Counted from the stretch's first letter, positions 33,740 through 42,021 are shown. The stretch is 64,000 bases of DNA from Streptomyces violaceusniger Tu 4113 (GCF_000147815.2 NC_015951.1:124001-188000), one strand, 5' to 3'. Notes: generated by a model not told the origin, from the letters alone. Program-made: numbers and translations.

Positions 33740-34740
33740 GGACTTGTCCGGGCGATCATGTGCGAAGCCAAATGACCAGCGCGGCTGTGGTGGCTGTGCC
33801 GAGGAAGACGTAGCCGCGTTTGTCGTAGCGAGTGGCCACGGCCCGGGACTGCTTCAACCTGTTGATCGCCCGCTCGACCGTGTTGCGCTTCTTGTACCGT
33901 TCCTCGTCGAAGCCGGGTGGCCGTCCGCCGCGTGAGCCTTTACGCAGGCGGGCGGCCTGACTGTCGGACTTCTCCGGGATGATGTGCCGGATGCCCCGTC
34001 GTCGCAGGTAGTCGCGGCAGGGCCCGTTGCTGTAGGCCTTGTCAGCGGCGAGGCTGTCGGGCTTTGTGCGCGGTCTGCCCGGCCCCGGCCGTGGAACGCG
34101 GATCTTCTCCAGCACCGGCTGGAACTGGGTGCAGTCCGCCCGCTGTCCACCGGTGACAATCAGGGACAGCGGGCGGCAGCGGCCGTCGGCGCTCAGGTGG
34201 AGCTTGCTCGTGAGTCCGCCGCGCGAGCGGCCCAGTCCCTCACCTCCTGCACCACCTCCACCAGCCGGGCGAGCAGGCTCTGCCACGGAGGCTCGTCCTG
34301 GTGTTCTGCTGTTTCGGCCCCCTTTGACGCGGCTGCCGGCGGCGGATCTGTGCGAGCACCGGCCGCGTGCTGATGAGCGCGCACGATGGTCGAGTCGACC
34401 GCCAGGTCCCAGTCGATGTCGCCCGCGGCGTCGGCCGCGGCTTGGACCTGCTGCAGCAGGCGTTCCCAGGTGCCGTCGGCCGACCATAGCCGGTGGCGTT
34501 CATAGACGGTCTTCCACGGTCCGAACCGTTCGGGCAGATCACGCCACTGCACCCCGGTGCGCACGCGGTGCAGGATCCCGTCGATCACCTGTCGATGATC
34601 CCGCCACCTGCCACAACGTCCATTGCTGACCGGCAGGAACGGCCGCAGTCGTTCCCACTCCGCATCCGTCAGATCACCCCGCCCCATGCCACATCAACGA
34701 TTCAGACACGAGGCAGTCACATGATCGGCCGGACAAGTCC
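33740..34740 (-). mobile_element. IS5/IS427-type insertion sequence
   Basis: Terminal inverted repeats of 23 bp (33740-33762 and 34718-34740) read GGACTTGTCCGG-[G/C]CGATCATGTG with one mismatch. A TA duplication flanks the element (33738-33739 and 34741-34742), the short duplication of this subgroup. Length is 1.0 kb. It carries one transposase made from two overlapping frames. Confidence 0.92.
33756..34687 (-). CDS. IS5/IS427-family transposase in two overlapping frames
   Basis: OrfA, 34193-34687, starts MGRGDLTDAEWERLRPFLPV and contains WDLAVDSTIVRAHQHAAG, the first catalytic Asp. OrfB, about 34250-33756, continues GEGLGRSRGGLTSKLHLSAD with PDSLAADKAYSNGPCR (second Asp) and KRNTVERAINRLKQSRAVAT (Glu). 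The product is expected from a programmed ribosomal frameshift in the overlap. Both halves look intact. Confidence 0.9.
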
Positions 34741-35792
34741 TAGGCGGTCCTCGCCGACCTTCCTGTAGGAGTCCATCCGGTAGAAGTCGTATTTGGCCGG
34801 GTCGACGACGAAATGATCTTCGATGTTCTCGGGATATGGCAGTCGCTCCAAGAGGAGCCGCCCCTGGTCCAGCGCGACCTCCGTCTGCTGCCGGTCCCCC
34901 AACCGTGCCCACGCCTTGGCCTTCTGGGCGTAGAGCTGCGCGGCGACGCTCTCGTTGGGCGCGGTGGCGATGCCTGCGTCGGCGGCTGCGATAACACCGC
35001 GGTAGTCGCCCCTGGTCAGCGCGAACCATGCACGCATCTCGTGAGCCCACCCCTGAACGCTCGACTCGCCAGCCTCGGCACCGAGCATGAGAGCTGCTCG
35101 CCGGGTGGCCTCAGCATCACGCGGCCGTCCAGAGTCATACTCCACGCAACCGACCAGGAGCGACAGCTTGCCAGCGAGGGCGATGATCTCTCGGTGTTGC
35201 GCCAGGCTCACCCGCTGATGCTGGAGGCCTACGACGCGGCCCAGCCACGCCTTGCCCTCCATGAGCAGCTGGTCGGCCGGCATGTAGGCGTACTCGCAGC
35301 ACAGCCGGTCCGCCGTGATCCGCAGCGCGTCCAGCCTGGGCCGCGTCGACATCGGACGCGCGCAGCCGGGCGATGATGTCCACGGTGTCCATTCCGCTGA
35401 CCTGCAACACCTCGGCACGCCCGTCACGGCGGCCGCGCTCGGGAAAGAACGCGCCGGTCGTCGTCCTAAAAGTGCTCGCGATCGCCGCCTTATATTTCGT
35501 CGGCTGACTGCCCCCTGCCTCCCACCGTTTCCACTGACGGAGCAGATCCTGTTCAAGGATGTCCTGGCCTTCAGGGAGACGGACCATCAAGGCGCGCACC
35601 GCGTCGAGCTGGCTCCAATTACGTGCAGCCCGCTCTTCTGCCATCCGGCGTGCCCAGTCGGGACGTTCATCAGTCACCACTGTTCCTCCCAACCCCCAGT
35701 GCCTGGCGCAGCGCGCCCGACAGGTTGATGCTCGCAGCGCAGTTGCTGGCCCTTCCTCGGCCGAGTTTTGCACGCAGTCTTGATCGCGCGGA

Positions 35793-35838
35793 GGTGACAA
35801 GTGCCGGTGACATCGCGGATGTCACCACTCGGTGTCAC
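35793..35838. promoter_or_regulatory. Operator-like palindrome with flanking half-sites
   Basis: GGTGACATC-GCG-GATGTCACC (35806-35826) is a perfect 9-bp inverted repeat. Extra GGTGAC (35793-35798) and GGTGTCAC (35831-35838) half-sites flank it. It lies 126 bp upstream of the broken XRE gene, the natural place for an autoregulatory or target operator. Confidence 0.6.
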
Positions 35839-35920
35839 TTTCTGTAGCGCTGCGTCGGGAGCACGGTGATCCGCAACAAGTCCGTTGCTTCCCCTGGGGG
35901 GATCCGTGTCCGGCGTGGCG

Positions 35921-36676
35921 TTAGGCATCGAATTCGTAGTCCAGTACGTACGAGGCGGAGTCCAGGGTCATCTCTTGGATCTCGATGGCCCGACCGTCGG
36001 TGCTGAACGCGGTTCGGCAGATCTTGAGTACGGGGCGTTCGGCAGACATGCCGAGGCGGTCAGCTTCGTCGCTGGTGGGCAGGCGACCGCGGATTTCTTC
36101 CCGGAAATGCACTGGTGCGTGTCCAAGCTCAGCCAGCCGGGCGTAGATGCCGCCCGGCCCAGTATCGGGCCGAGTGATGGCGGATCCGGCTACCAGGTCG
36201 TACGGCAGGTAAGCCACGGCGAGCATGACCGGTCGCTCGGCCAGGCTGTACCTGCGGGAACGCGCGCATGCGGTAGCGCTCGACGTCAGGCCGAGTACAT
36301 CTGCGATGTGAGGCGGTGCGGTGACCTCTTCGACGCTGACCTGGTCGACGCTCAGTGTCCGGTCGTCGTCAGCATCCCAGATGGATCTGCCGGTACCCCA
36401 CTGGTCCTGGGCGAGGCGCTGGATGCCCCGGCGCCGAATGGGGCGGAACGCCTGAACGAAGACGCCGGCGCCCTTCCTCGATTCCGCCAGGCCTTGGTTC
36501 TTGAGCACGCGGAGAGCCTGTCTCGCGGTCATCACTGCCACTCCGTACTGAGGAGCAAGCGCATTCTCGCCTGGCAGGCGGTCGCCAGGCTCATACTCGC
36601 CCGCTTCGATCGCCGCCTTCAGGTCGTCGGCGATCCGCTGGTACTTGGGCCGCTCTGCGCCCGGCTTGTCCGGCAT
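35921..36676 (-). CDS. GntR/HutC-family repressor (KorSA/TraR-like)
   Basis: 251 residues. The N-terminal winged helix (residues 10-75) has YQRIADDLKAAIEAGEYEPG, then GENALAPQYGVAVMTARQAL. The C-terminal UTRA ligand-binding domain starts near 95 and includes YSLAERPVMLAVAYLPYDLV. The same architecture is used by the KorSA and TraR repressors of Streptomyces conjugative plasmids. Its start codon is 14 bp from the nearest palindromic site, and three more sites lie in the divergent region, so autoregulation and control of the rightward gene block are likely. Confidence 0.9.
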   Translation of the reverse strand: MPDKPGAERPKYQRIADDLKAAIEAGEYEPGDRLPGENALAPQYGVAVMTARQALRVLKNQGLAESRKGAGVFVQAFRPIRRRGIQRLAQDQWGTGRSIWDADDDRTLSVDQVSVEEVTAPPHIADVLGLTSSATACARSRRYSLAERPVMLAVAYLPYDLVAGSAITRPDTGPGGIYARLAELGHAPVHFREEIRGRLPTSDEADRLGMSAERPVLKICRTAFSTDGRAIEIQEMTLDSASYVLDYEFDA

Positions 36677-36689
36677 ACGTCTCCCTACC

Positions 36690-36836
36690 TCGCTAGCGAT
36701 CCTACGGCGGGTCGGCGATGCCCGGCATGCAGGGGCGGCGTTTCTGATCTATGCCTTGCTGACTCGAAAGAGTACATCGCTAGCGAGGTTATTGACGTCG
36801 CTAGCGAAGAGGGTTTTGACTGTGCCTCGATAGCGA
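36690..36836. promoter_or_regulatory. Four GntR-type operator palindromes in a divergent promoter
   Basis: TCGCTAGCGA occurs at 36690-36699, 36777-36786 and 36798-36807, and TCGATAGCGA at 36827-36836. TTGACG (36792-36797) and TTGACT (36816-36821) between the sites are plausible -35 boxes for the plus-strand block. The first site sits just before the repressor's own start. Confidence 0.7.
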
Positions 36837-36925
36837 GGTTGGTGAGGCCCCGGCTACACCCTTCTCGATCCTGCTCTGGGGATCGCGGTAACCAGTCCAC
36901 CCCGACTGAGAGGGAATCGATCCAC

Positions 36926-37306
36926 ATGAACGTCACCTCCACCCCCACCTCCACAGTCGACATGGCGGGGCTGTACGGCCGCTACTCCGCCCGCTTTGCT
37001 GCGCACGCCGCTGAGTGCCTGGCCGCTGCGAGCGCCGACCCGGTCGACGAGGTCGATGACGTGACGCAGGAGGTGCGGCTGTGGGCCGCACAGCAGCGTC
37101 GCCTGCCCGGGTGGGAGGGCCTGCAGGTGATGACGGACTGGGTGATCGAGGCGGCCATCAATGAGCAGCAGGCCCGAATCGAGGTTCCGGTCGGCCTGCG
37201 GCCGTCCGGTACGCCGGTCGCTCCCCTTGTCGACCTCGAGAGCGTGCGGCCGGTGCGCATCGAGACGGCCGAAGCGCCCTCTCTCTCCTTGTCGCCTGCG
37301 GCCTGA
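36926..37306 (+). CDS. Short sigma-region-2-like protein, first gene of the block
   Basis: 126 residues. The segment LYGRYSARFAAHAAECLAAA then DEVDDVTQEVRLWAAQQRRL resembles region 2.1/2.2 of an ECF sigma factor (the DDVTQ-type box). There is no region 4 or other DNA-binding part. It could be a standalone core-binding protein. ATG 36926 lies 90 bp after the fourth operator and would be controlled by the GntR repressor. Confidence 0.65.
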   Translation: MNVTSTPTSTVDMAGLYGRYSARFAAHAAECLAAASADPVDEVDDVTQEVRLWAAQQRRLPGWEGLQVMTDWVIEAAINEQQARIEVPVGLRPSGTPVAPLVDLESVRPVRIETAEAPSLSLSPAA

Positions 37307-37328
37307 CCTCGCCGGGTCCTTCACGGGC

Positions 37329-37382
37329 CCGGCTCCCCCACCCGGAACCGCCTTGCGGGGCGGCGTCGGCTGAGGGAGCCGG
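37329..37382 (+). terminator. Stem-loop after the first block gene
   Basis: CCGGCTCCC (37329-37337) pairs with GGGAGCCGG (37374-37382); a smaller hairpin is nested within. It starts 23 bp after the stop at 37306. The remaining part of the 318-bp gap to 37626 carries the next hairpin and no gene. Confidence 0.5.
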
Positions 37383-37532
37383 AATCTCGGTCCCCTACCA
37401 GCACCACCGCAGCAGTCGCCACCTCGGTGGCCCCGGAGTCTTTGCACCATGAGGCACCACTAACTCCTCCGGACCAGGGCCTTCGGCTCAAGGGCTGCTG
37501 CGCGAAGTCGCAACGCTGATGCGTTGTCCGTC

Positions 37533-37566
37533 CTGCGGGACGCCGGCCTAGCCGTGCGTCCCGCAG
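37533..37566 (+). terminator. Stem-loop before the 37626 gene
   Basis: A perfect 11-bp stem, CTGCGGGACGC / GCGTCCCGCAG, with a 12-nt loop. Confidence 0.55.
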
Positions 37567-37625
37567 CGGCGGAGAGAGCACCCGCCATTGATACACCCCG
37601 TCCGCTCCGTACGTGAGGAGTCCAT

Positions 37626-38243
37626 ATGTCTGCTGCCGTTACCGAGCGCACTGCCAAGGAGCGTGTCCGCCGCACCCGTTCCCGCGGCCGCAACGAGCTT
37701 GCCCCGCTGCGTGTTTCCCAGATTGCCGTGCACGAGTACGACCTGGACCCGGCCTGCGTCTCGCTGGTGTGTCCGTCCTGCCGTACCTGGGTTCCGATCA
37801 GTCGTCCGAACGGGCGGCCTGGACGAACGCGGTTGGTGCCACACCACACGGAGAGGGCAGGCACGGCCGATCCAACCTTCTGCACGGACGGCAGCCACCG
37901 GCGCGTGATCATCGACGTAGAGGTCGAGCGGTGGCGGCGGCATATAGAGGAAGGCGTCTCGGAGACCGACGGGCGCCGCTCGAACCGCGTCACGCGGAAG
38001 CCGAAGGTCGCGCCCGCCCTGGCCGTCAGCCAGATCGCCGCAAAGAAGCAGACGGCGACGACAGAGGATGAGCCGGGCGATGACCGGCCGCTGTGGCTGC
38101 TGCGTGAGATGAAGTGGGCGTCGACAGAACCGGCGGTCCGCGAGACCGACACCCAGCGCGCCCAGCGTCCCGCTGGCGACGCCCCGCAGGTCGGCCTTCC
38201 GGTCCCGCTCACCACCCTCCACCCCAAGCGCCCGACGCGCTGA
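37626..38243 (+). CDS. Hypothetical basic protein with a Cys pair
   Basis: 205 residues from ATG 37626 after gaggag. A basic N-terminus (RTAKERVRRTRSRGRNELAP) is followed by YDLDPACVSLVCPSCRTWVP, a probable zinc knuckle. The remainder is charged and probably flexible. No family identified. Flanked by strong stem-loops on both sides. Confidence 0.65.
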   Translation: MSAAVTERTAKERVRRTRSRGRNELAPLRVSQIAVHEYDLDPACVSLVCPSCRTWVPISRPNGRPGRTRLVPHHTERAGTADPTFCTDGSHRRVIIDVEVERWRRHIEEGVSETDGRRSNRVTRKPKVAPALAVSQIAAKKQTATTEDEPGDDRPLWLLREMKWASTEPAVRETDTQRAQRPAGDAPQVGLPVPLTTLHPKRPTR

Positions 38244-38407
38244 ATCGACCTGCACGAACACCCACGGCCCCGGCCATCCCGAGTGATCGGGGAGGCCGGG
38301 GCAGTGGCTGCTCGTGGCCGCTGGAGGGAGCGGCGTCTCCCTCGCGGTTCTGCACTCGCTGATCCGCTGATCGACAGATCGGGTGAGATGCCCCCAAATT
38401 CCCAAAA

Positions 38408-38444
38408 GACAACGGCCCCGGGATTGCGTCCCGGGGCCGTTGTC
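38408..38444 (+). terminator. Very strong stem-loop
   Basis: A perfect 16-bp stem (38408-38423 with 38429-38444) and a 5-nt loop, ttgcg. It lies between the 37626 and 38471 genes. Confidence 0.75.
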
Positions 38445-38470
38445 GATCATTCACATCTACGGAGATCGAC

Positions 38471-38806
38471 ATGACCACGATCGCGCACACCGGCCGCCGC
38501 TATTCGAAGGCCGAGCAGGAGCTCATTGACCACCAGGACGCGCTCCTGGGCTACATCACCTCCCGCCTCCTGGTCACTGACTGGCACCGGGCCGATGACC
38601 TCGCTCAGCAGACCTGGACCCAGGCGCTCTCTCAGCCTCGCCGAAGTCACGCCCCCGACACCGATGGGGTGCCCGGCTGGATCGCCTACCAGGCCCGCAT
38701 CGTGCTGCGGCGTTTCCTGCTGCTGCGACTCGCAGTGCGGGAGGACGTCCCCGCCCCGGCCGCTGTAGTCCGGCGCCCTGCCGCGCCGGTCGCGGTGGCC
38801 GTCTGA
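38471..38806 (+). CDS. Second sigma-region-2-like short protein
   Basis: 111 residues. HQDALLGYITSRLLVTDWHR then ADDLAQQTWTQAL is the region-2 pattern of ECF sigma factors, with VPGWIAYQARIVLRRFLLL in the position of region 2.4. Region 4 is absent and the C-terminus is a Pro/Ala/Val tail. ATG 38471 follows ggag. The pair with 36926 suggests standalone core-RNA-polymerase-binding modules. Confidence 0.7.
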   Translation: MTTIAHTGRRYSKAEQELIDHQDALLGYITSRLLVTDWHRADDLAQQTWTQALSQPRRSHAPDTDGVPGWIAYQARIVLRRFLLLRLAVREDVPAPAAVVRRPAAPVAVAV

Positions 38807-38899
38807 CTGCCCGTACCAGTGACCACGGCCCTGGGCATCCCCGCTCACGTGGTGGATGCGCAGTGGCCGTGGCCGCTCGTCCGAGCGGCCAGACGGCGA

Positions 38900-38929
38900 C
38901 AGCCCTGGAGGGTCAGAGCTCCAGGGCTG
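38900..38929 (+). terminator. Stem-loop before 38957
   Basis: CAGCCCTGGAG (38900-38910) pairs with CTCCAGGGCTG (38919-38929), an 8-nt loop, followed by cctttac. Confidence 0.65.
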
Positions 38930-38956
38930 CCTTTACAGGACCTGTAGGAGGGACCT

Positions 38957-39274
38957 GTGATCAACAGCATCGCATGCACGATTCCCCGCCCGACAGGCGG
39001 CATTCTCGACGACTTCGAGGAGGAGGACGACCAGCGCGGGTACGAGGACGAGCCCGAGGCGCGCCTTTGGGTCTACCTCAACCGTCTGGTCCGTGAGGCT
39101 GACGCTCGTATCGCCGCTGGTCGGCCGGGGCGCACCGTCGGTCTGGCCAGCGGCCGCCTGATCGTCGGCGCGGATCAGCGCTGCATCTGCGGGCAGCCCG
39201 CGGACAACTGCCGGTGCAAGGACCCGTATCCGCGGGCGTCCGAGACCGTGTTGGCCGGGGGCGGTGTCCGATGA
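38957..39274 (+). CDS. Small acidic protein with a Cys motif
   Basis: 105 residues from GTG 38957 after aggagg. An acidic helix (LDDFEEEDDQRGYEDEPEAR) leads to a C-terminal metal-like site, ADQRCICGQPADNCRCKDPY. The stop overlaps the next start (ATGA), so it is coupled with the microprotein at 39271. No family recognised. Confidence 0.6.
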   Translation: MINSIACTIPRPTGGILDDFEEEDDQRGYEDEPEARLWVYLNRLVREADARIAAGRPGRTVGLASGRLIVGADQRCICGQPADNCRCKDPYPRASETVLAGGGVR

Positions 39275-39384
39275 GGAAGAACCTTGAGCGTCTGGTGATC
39301 GTCGTGTCCTGGACGTGCTGGTTCTGCCAGGCCGAAGTGCCCGGCGACCAGCAGGTCTGCGGCTGCCAGCGCCCCATCGGCTGA
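39271..39384 (+). CDS. 37-residue Cys-rich microprotein
   Basis: ATG 39271 overlaps the previous stop. The product contains SWTCWFCQAEVPGDQQVCGC, a short zinc-knuckle-like pattern. It is too short for most gene finders. It is followed 5 bp later by a perfect stem-loop. Confidence 0.5.
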   Translation: MRKNLERLVIVVSWTCWFCQAEVPGDQQVCGCQRPIG

Positions 39385-39388
39385 TCCT

Positions 39389-39419
39389 GTTGTGGCTGGC
39401 CTACCCGGCCAGCCACAAC
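39389..39419 (+). terminator. Stem-loop after the microprotein
   Basis: A perfect 13-bp stem (39389-39401 with 39407-39419) with a 5-nt loop. Confidence 0.7.
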
Positions 39420-39453
39420 AAGCACCAGTGCTGACGCGTCATGACGAGCGGCT

Positions 39454-39602
39454 GCGGGCCCACGGAAGGTCACCCACCCGGGGCGAGATCACCGTGGGCC
39501 CGCCCGCTCCCCTGGCCGCATGACCTGCTCGTGCGGCCAGGGGAGCCGGATCCGGCTCCACGTCGGAAGCGGCGCCCAGGGCTTAGGCCCCCTGAGCGCC
39601 GC
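39454..39602 (+). terminator. Three stem-loops in tandem
   Basis: Hairpin 1: 12-bp stem, 39454-39465 with 39492-39503. Hairpin 2: 15-bp perfect stem, 39506-39520 with 39532-39546. Hairpin 3: 39569-39581 with 39590-39602, one mismatch. Together they fill most of the gap to the gene at 39637. Confidence 0.6.
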
Positions 39603-39636
39603 GGTACAGGCCACACCACTGCTGAGAGGCAAACCT

Positions 39637-39798
39637 GTGAAGTACACCATCGCATACCTGGCCGTCCTCGCCATGGCTGAGCAGGACCTGGAGGACTACC
39701 GCAAGGCTCAGGAGGAGCGGGAGGCCCGCGAGGCGGCGGCCCGGAACCAGCGGGCGCATGGCCAGGTCCACGGAAACACAGCGGGCGGCAGCCGATAA
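39637..39798 (+). CDS. Small charged helical protein
   Basis: 53 residues from GTG 39637 (gagagg upstream). A hydrophobic start, KYTIAYLAVLAMAEQD, is followed by a long charged helix, DYRKAQEEREAREAAARNQR. No family. Its place after the triple stem-loop suggests controlled expression. Confidence 0.5.
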   Translation: MKYTIAYLAVLAMAEQDLEDYRKAQEEREAREAAARNQRAHGQVHGNTAGGSR

Positions 39799-39811
39799 GT
39801 AGGGATATCCG

Positions 39812-39994
39812 ATGCTGTCTGCTCACACTGTCCAGGCTGCCGTCACGTCGGCAACCAGATGTGAAGCGGTCAACGCTCGGCTGCTCGGCACCGCCCGAAC
39901 TCCCGGACATCTCCTGAACACAACTGCGCTGCCCTCGCTCCTTCTCCGGGAGCGAGGGCAGCGCCTTACCTACCGCATCCCTATTGACCATTAG
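39812..39994 (+). CDS. Doubtful small ORF
   Basis: 60 codons, MLSAHTVQAAVTSATRCEAV onward. Its second half runs through a perfect 16-bp stem-loop (39926-39964), so the true product is probably shorter or absent. Confidence 0.25.
   Translation: MLSAHTVQAAVTSATRCEAVNARLLGTARTPGHLLNTTALPSLLLRERGQRLTYRIPIDH
39926..39964 (+). terminator. Very strong stem-loop
   Basis: A perfect 16-bp stem, 39926-39941 with 39949-39964, and a 7-nt loop, then cttacc. Confidence 0.7.
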
Positions 39995-40202
39995 CGACAT
40001 AGCGCGGGCCACGCAGGCGGCTGCCGCACACGTCATCGCCGCGCAAGGCGTGCGGACTCCGGCCGCCCTCGCCCTGCTGCTCGCCGCCGACACGGCGACG
40101 GGCGCGGCCTTGGACGCCGGGTACCCCGTCCACGCCATTCACCCACCCCGAGAGGGTTCTCATGAGCGCACCCAGCCCCACCACCACGCCGATACCGCGT
40201 GA
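39984..40202 (+). CDS. Small hypothetical protein
   Basis: 72 residues from TTG 39984; TISDIARATQAAAAHVIAAQ and ALALLLAADTATGAALDAGY are helical. The stop lies inside the next gene by 40 nt, so either the end or the start is uncertain. Confidence 0.4.
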   Translation: MTISDIARATQAAAAHVIAAQGVRTPAALALLLAADTATGAALDAGYPVHAIHPPREGSHERTQPHHHADTA

Positions 40203-40350
40203 TCCCCGTACACCGCTCGAGCGCGCCCAGGACCGGCTGGCGGCCGCCCGTCGAAAGCTGATCGGGCCGAGCTTGTCTCGCGCCGAGCGGCGGGAGATCG
40301 CCGACCGGATTCACGACCTGACCGTCGAGATCAAGAGCTTGAGTGGCTGA
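40162..40350 (+). CDS. Small helical hypothetical protein
   Basis: 62 residues from ATG 40162 after gagagggttctc. Pro-rich N-terminus, then RAQDRLAAARRKLIGPSLSR and EIADRIHDLTVEIKSLSG, a helical hairpin. No family recognised. Confidence 0.55.
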   Translation: MSAPSPTTTPIPRDPRTPLERAQDRLAAARRKLIGPSLSRAERREIADRIHDLTVEIKSLSG

Positions 40351-40515
40351 TCTCGGCCCGCTGATGGGGTGCCGTCGATGCCGGTGCCCCACCTGCCCCT
40401 CACCGCAGCCTGGGCTGCCCTGGTGGCCGCCCGGAGAGACGGCCGTCAGGAGTGCACAGGACGCACTGCCCCGCCCCGGCGGGGCCCGACCGCAGTGCCT
40501 CGAGGAGAACAGTCA

Positions 40516-41075
40516 ATGACCGACCCCACCGCCCGACTCGCCGAATCGGGCTGGCTCGCCGCCGCTACCGCCGCCCACGAAGAGCAGCAGCTCGAAATCC
40601 TGGCGAGCCAGTTACTCCAGATCAGGCGCCACGCCGACCTGATCAACAGCCGGCTCGCCGACCTCGGCATCGAGCCCGTGCACGAAGCCAGCGTCGACCG
40701 CCTCGGCAACCTGCGGTCGGCCAAGCTCCTCGACGCCGACCACGACCGCGGCACCTACGAGGTGCGCGCGTACTGGGGAGAGGACACCCAGGCGGTCGAG
40801 TTGCACACCGCCGACCGGTCGACCGACCCCACCGGTTCGGCCGCGTACGCCTGCTGAACTCGCTCGCCGACGTCGCCGCCGCCCGTCACGAGCCCCCCAC
40901 GTTCCCTGCCCTTCAGAGCGACTACCGCCTCGAAGCGATCCGGGCGACGAAACGCCTCAACGTCGACCACCTCAACGACATGAGTGCCGAAGCGATCGTG
41001 ACTGCCATCAACGGCATCACCGCGGCGCTGCTCGGCCTCATCGACGCCGTCGACCGCACCAACTCCACCATCTGA
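40516..41075 (+). CDS. Hypothetical protein, probably one gene with a frameshift
   Basis: The first part, from ATG 40516 (gaggagaac upstream), gives MTDPTARLAESGWLAAATAA to EVRAYWGEDTQAVELHTA. A natural continuation, RFGRVRLLNSLADVAAARHE to AVDRTNSTI, is in another frame ending at 41075. The shift lies near 40815; without it the first frame stops at 40857. A hairpin (40463-40498) precedes the gene. No domain recognised. Confidence 0.5.
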
Positions 41076-41106
41076 CTTCTGAACGGAGGCCTCATGCGCC
41101 AACCTC

Positions 41107-41412
41107 ATGCCCGTGCGCATCCGCTGCACCCCGGCCGCCAGTGCGCCGGTCATCATCGACTGGCGCCAGCGCGCGGCGTGTGCTGAGGAGGACCCCGAGC
41201 TGTTCTTCCCGATCAGCAACACCGGCCCCGCCCTGCTGCAGATCGAGGAAGCCAAGGCCGTCTGCCGCCGCTGCCCTGCGATGGACCAATGCCTCCAGTG
41301 GGCCATGGAGACCGGCCAGGACTCTGGCGTCTGGGGCGGAATGAGCGAGGACGAGCGCCGCGCGATGAAGCGCCGCGCCGCCCGTCAACGGGCCCGCAAC
41401 GCGAGCGCCTGA
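41107..41412 (+). CDS. WhiB-family (Wbl) iron-sulfur transcription factor
   Basis: 101 residues. The four [4Fe-4S]-binding Cys are in DWRQRAACAEEDPELFFP, KAVCRRCPAMDQCLQWAMET (CxxC then Cys). The turn G-V-W-G-G follows (SGVWGGMSEDERRAMKRR), then a basic DNA-binding C-terminus. Wbl proteins work with the primary sigma factor in actinomycetes, and plasmid-borne copies are common. The start at 41107 matches the usual N-terminus. Confidence 0.93.
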   Translation: MPVRIRCTPAASAPVIIDWRQRAACAEEDPELFFPISNTGPALLQIEEAKAVCRRCPAMDQCLQWAMETGQDSGVWGGMSEDERRAMKRRAARQRARNASA

Positions 41413-41570
41413 CCAGCCCAGCACACGCAGCCCCTGCGCTGCCGGGCGCCACCGGACCGGCTTCTGCCCGGCCTCGGTGGCGGCGGAGAACGCAGGGATC
41501 CGCAGCTGGCCACCTCGCCCGCTGCCGTCGATCCACACCTCATCCGACACCGCTCCGAGGGAGTTCACCC

Positions 41571-41915
41571 GTGATCACCCCCTGCCCGCACACGCCTTCC
41601 TGCCCGCTGGCCGACAGCTCCGATCGCGAGGCCGCCCACCCCGTGGCGCACCACCCGGGGCAGGGCTGGAGCCTGCTGTGCAACGGTGTCCTTCTCTTCG
41701 AGGACACCGGCGAACTGTTGCCCGACGGGCGGGTCATCGCCCCGCACCGGCCCATCGATGCCACCAACGCCCACGTTGACGGGGTGCTGCCGTTCCGGCT
41801 CGCGGATACCCACGCGCTCATCGGCGGCACGCCCCGCAGCGGGAAGTCATCCAACGCGGCGCTGCACAGGGCCGCGGGTCTGGCGAACTCCCCCACGGAC
41901 CACTGGTCGGCCTGA
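41571..41915 (+). CDS. DUF5999 protein fused to a P-loop fragment
   Basis: 114 residues from GTG 41571 after gaggga. Residues 1-65 are DUF5999-like (CPLADSSDREAAHPVAHHPG, QGWSLLCNGVLLFEDTGELL). The rest, DGVLPFRLADTHALIGGTPR then SGKSSNAALHRAAGLA, looks like the Walker A start of an FtsK/TraB motor, but the frame ends 20 residues later. Probably a recombination chimera between a small gene and a motor remnant. Confidence 0.55.
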   Translation: MITPCPHTPSCPLADSSDREAAHPVAHHPGQGWSLLCNGVLLFEDTGELLPDGRVIAPHRPIDATNAHVDGVLPFRLADTHALIGGTPRSGKSSNAALHRAAGLANSPTDHWSA

Positions 41916-42021
41916 CAGCTGCCTGATCCTTCCGCCCCGCCCCCTCAACTAGGGCGACTGGGACGGGCGGTGACGGGGAGCCGGACAGCCCGGACCGACA
42001 GCCTTTCGATCCCCTTTTCAC

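Larger units (their letters stand above)
33441..35680 (-). pseudogene. XRE/TPR-type regulator broken by a frameshift and an IS5-type insertion
   Basis: Minus strand. The N-terminus starts at GTG 35680 or 35677 (TDERPDWARRMAEERAARNW) with a divergent helix-turn-helix (DLLRQWKRWEAGGSQPTKYK). The frame shifts once near 35345 (from RLRASDVD to LDALRITADRLCCEY). The TPR-like part then reads RRAALMLGAEAGESSVQGWA ... MRAWFALTRGDY to SYRKVGEDRL. The IS element interrupts, and the end continues after it as AEQLAREVIRAGTDFDG to LRELRRSH at 33441. Removing the IS restores the frame exactly at the junction. About 400 residues when repaired. Confidence 0.8.
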
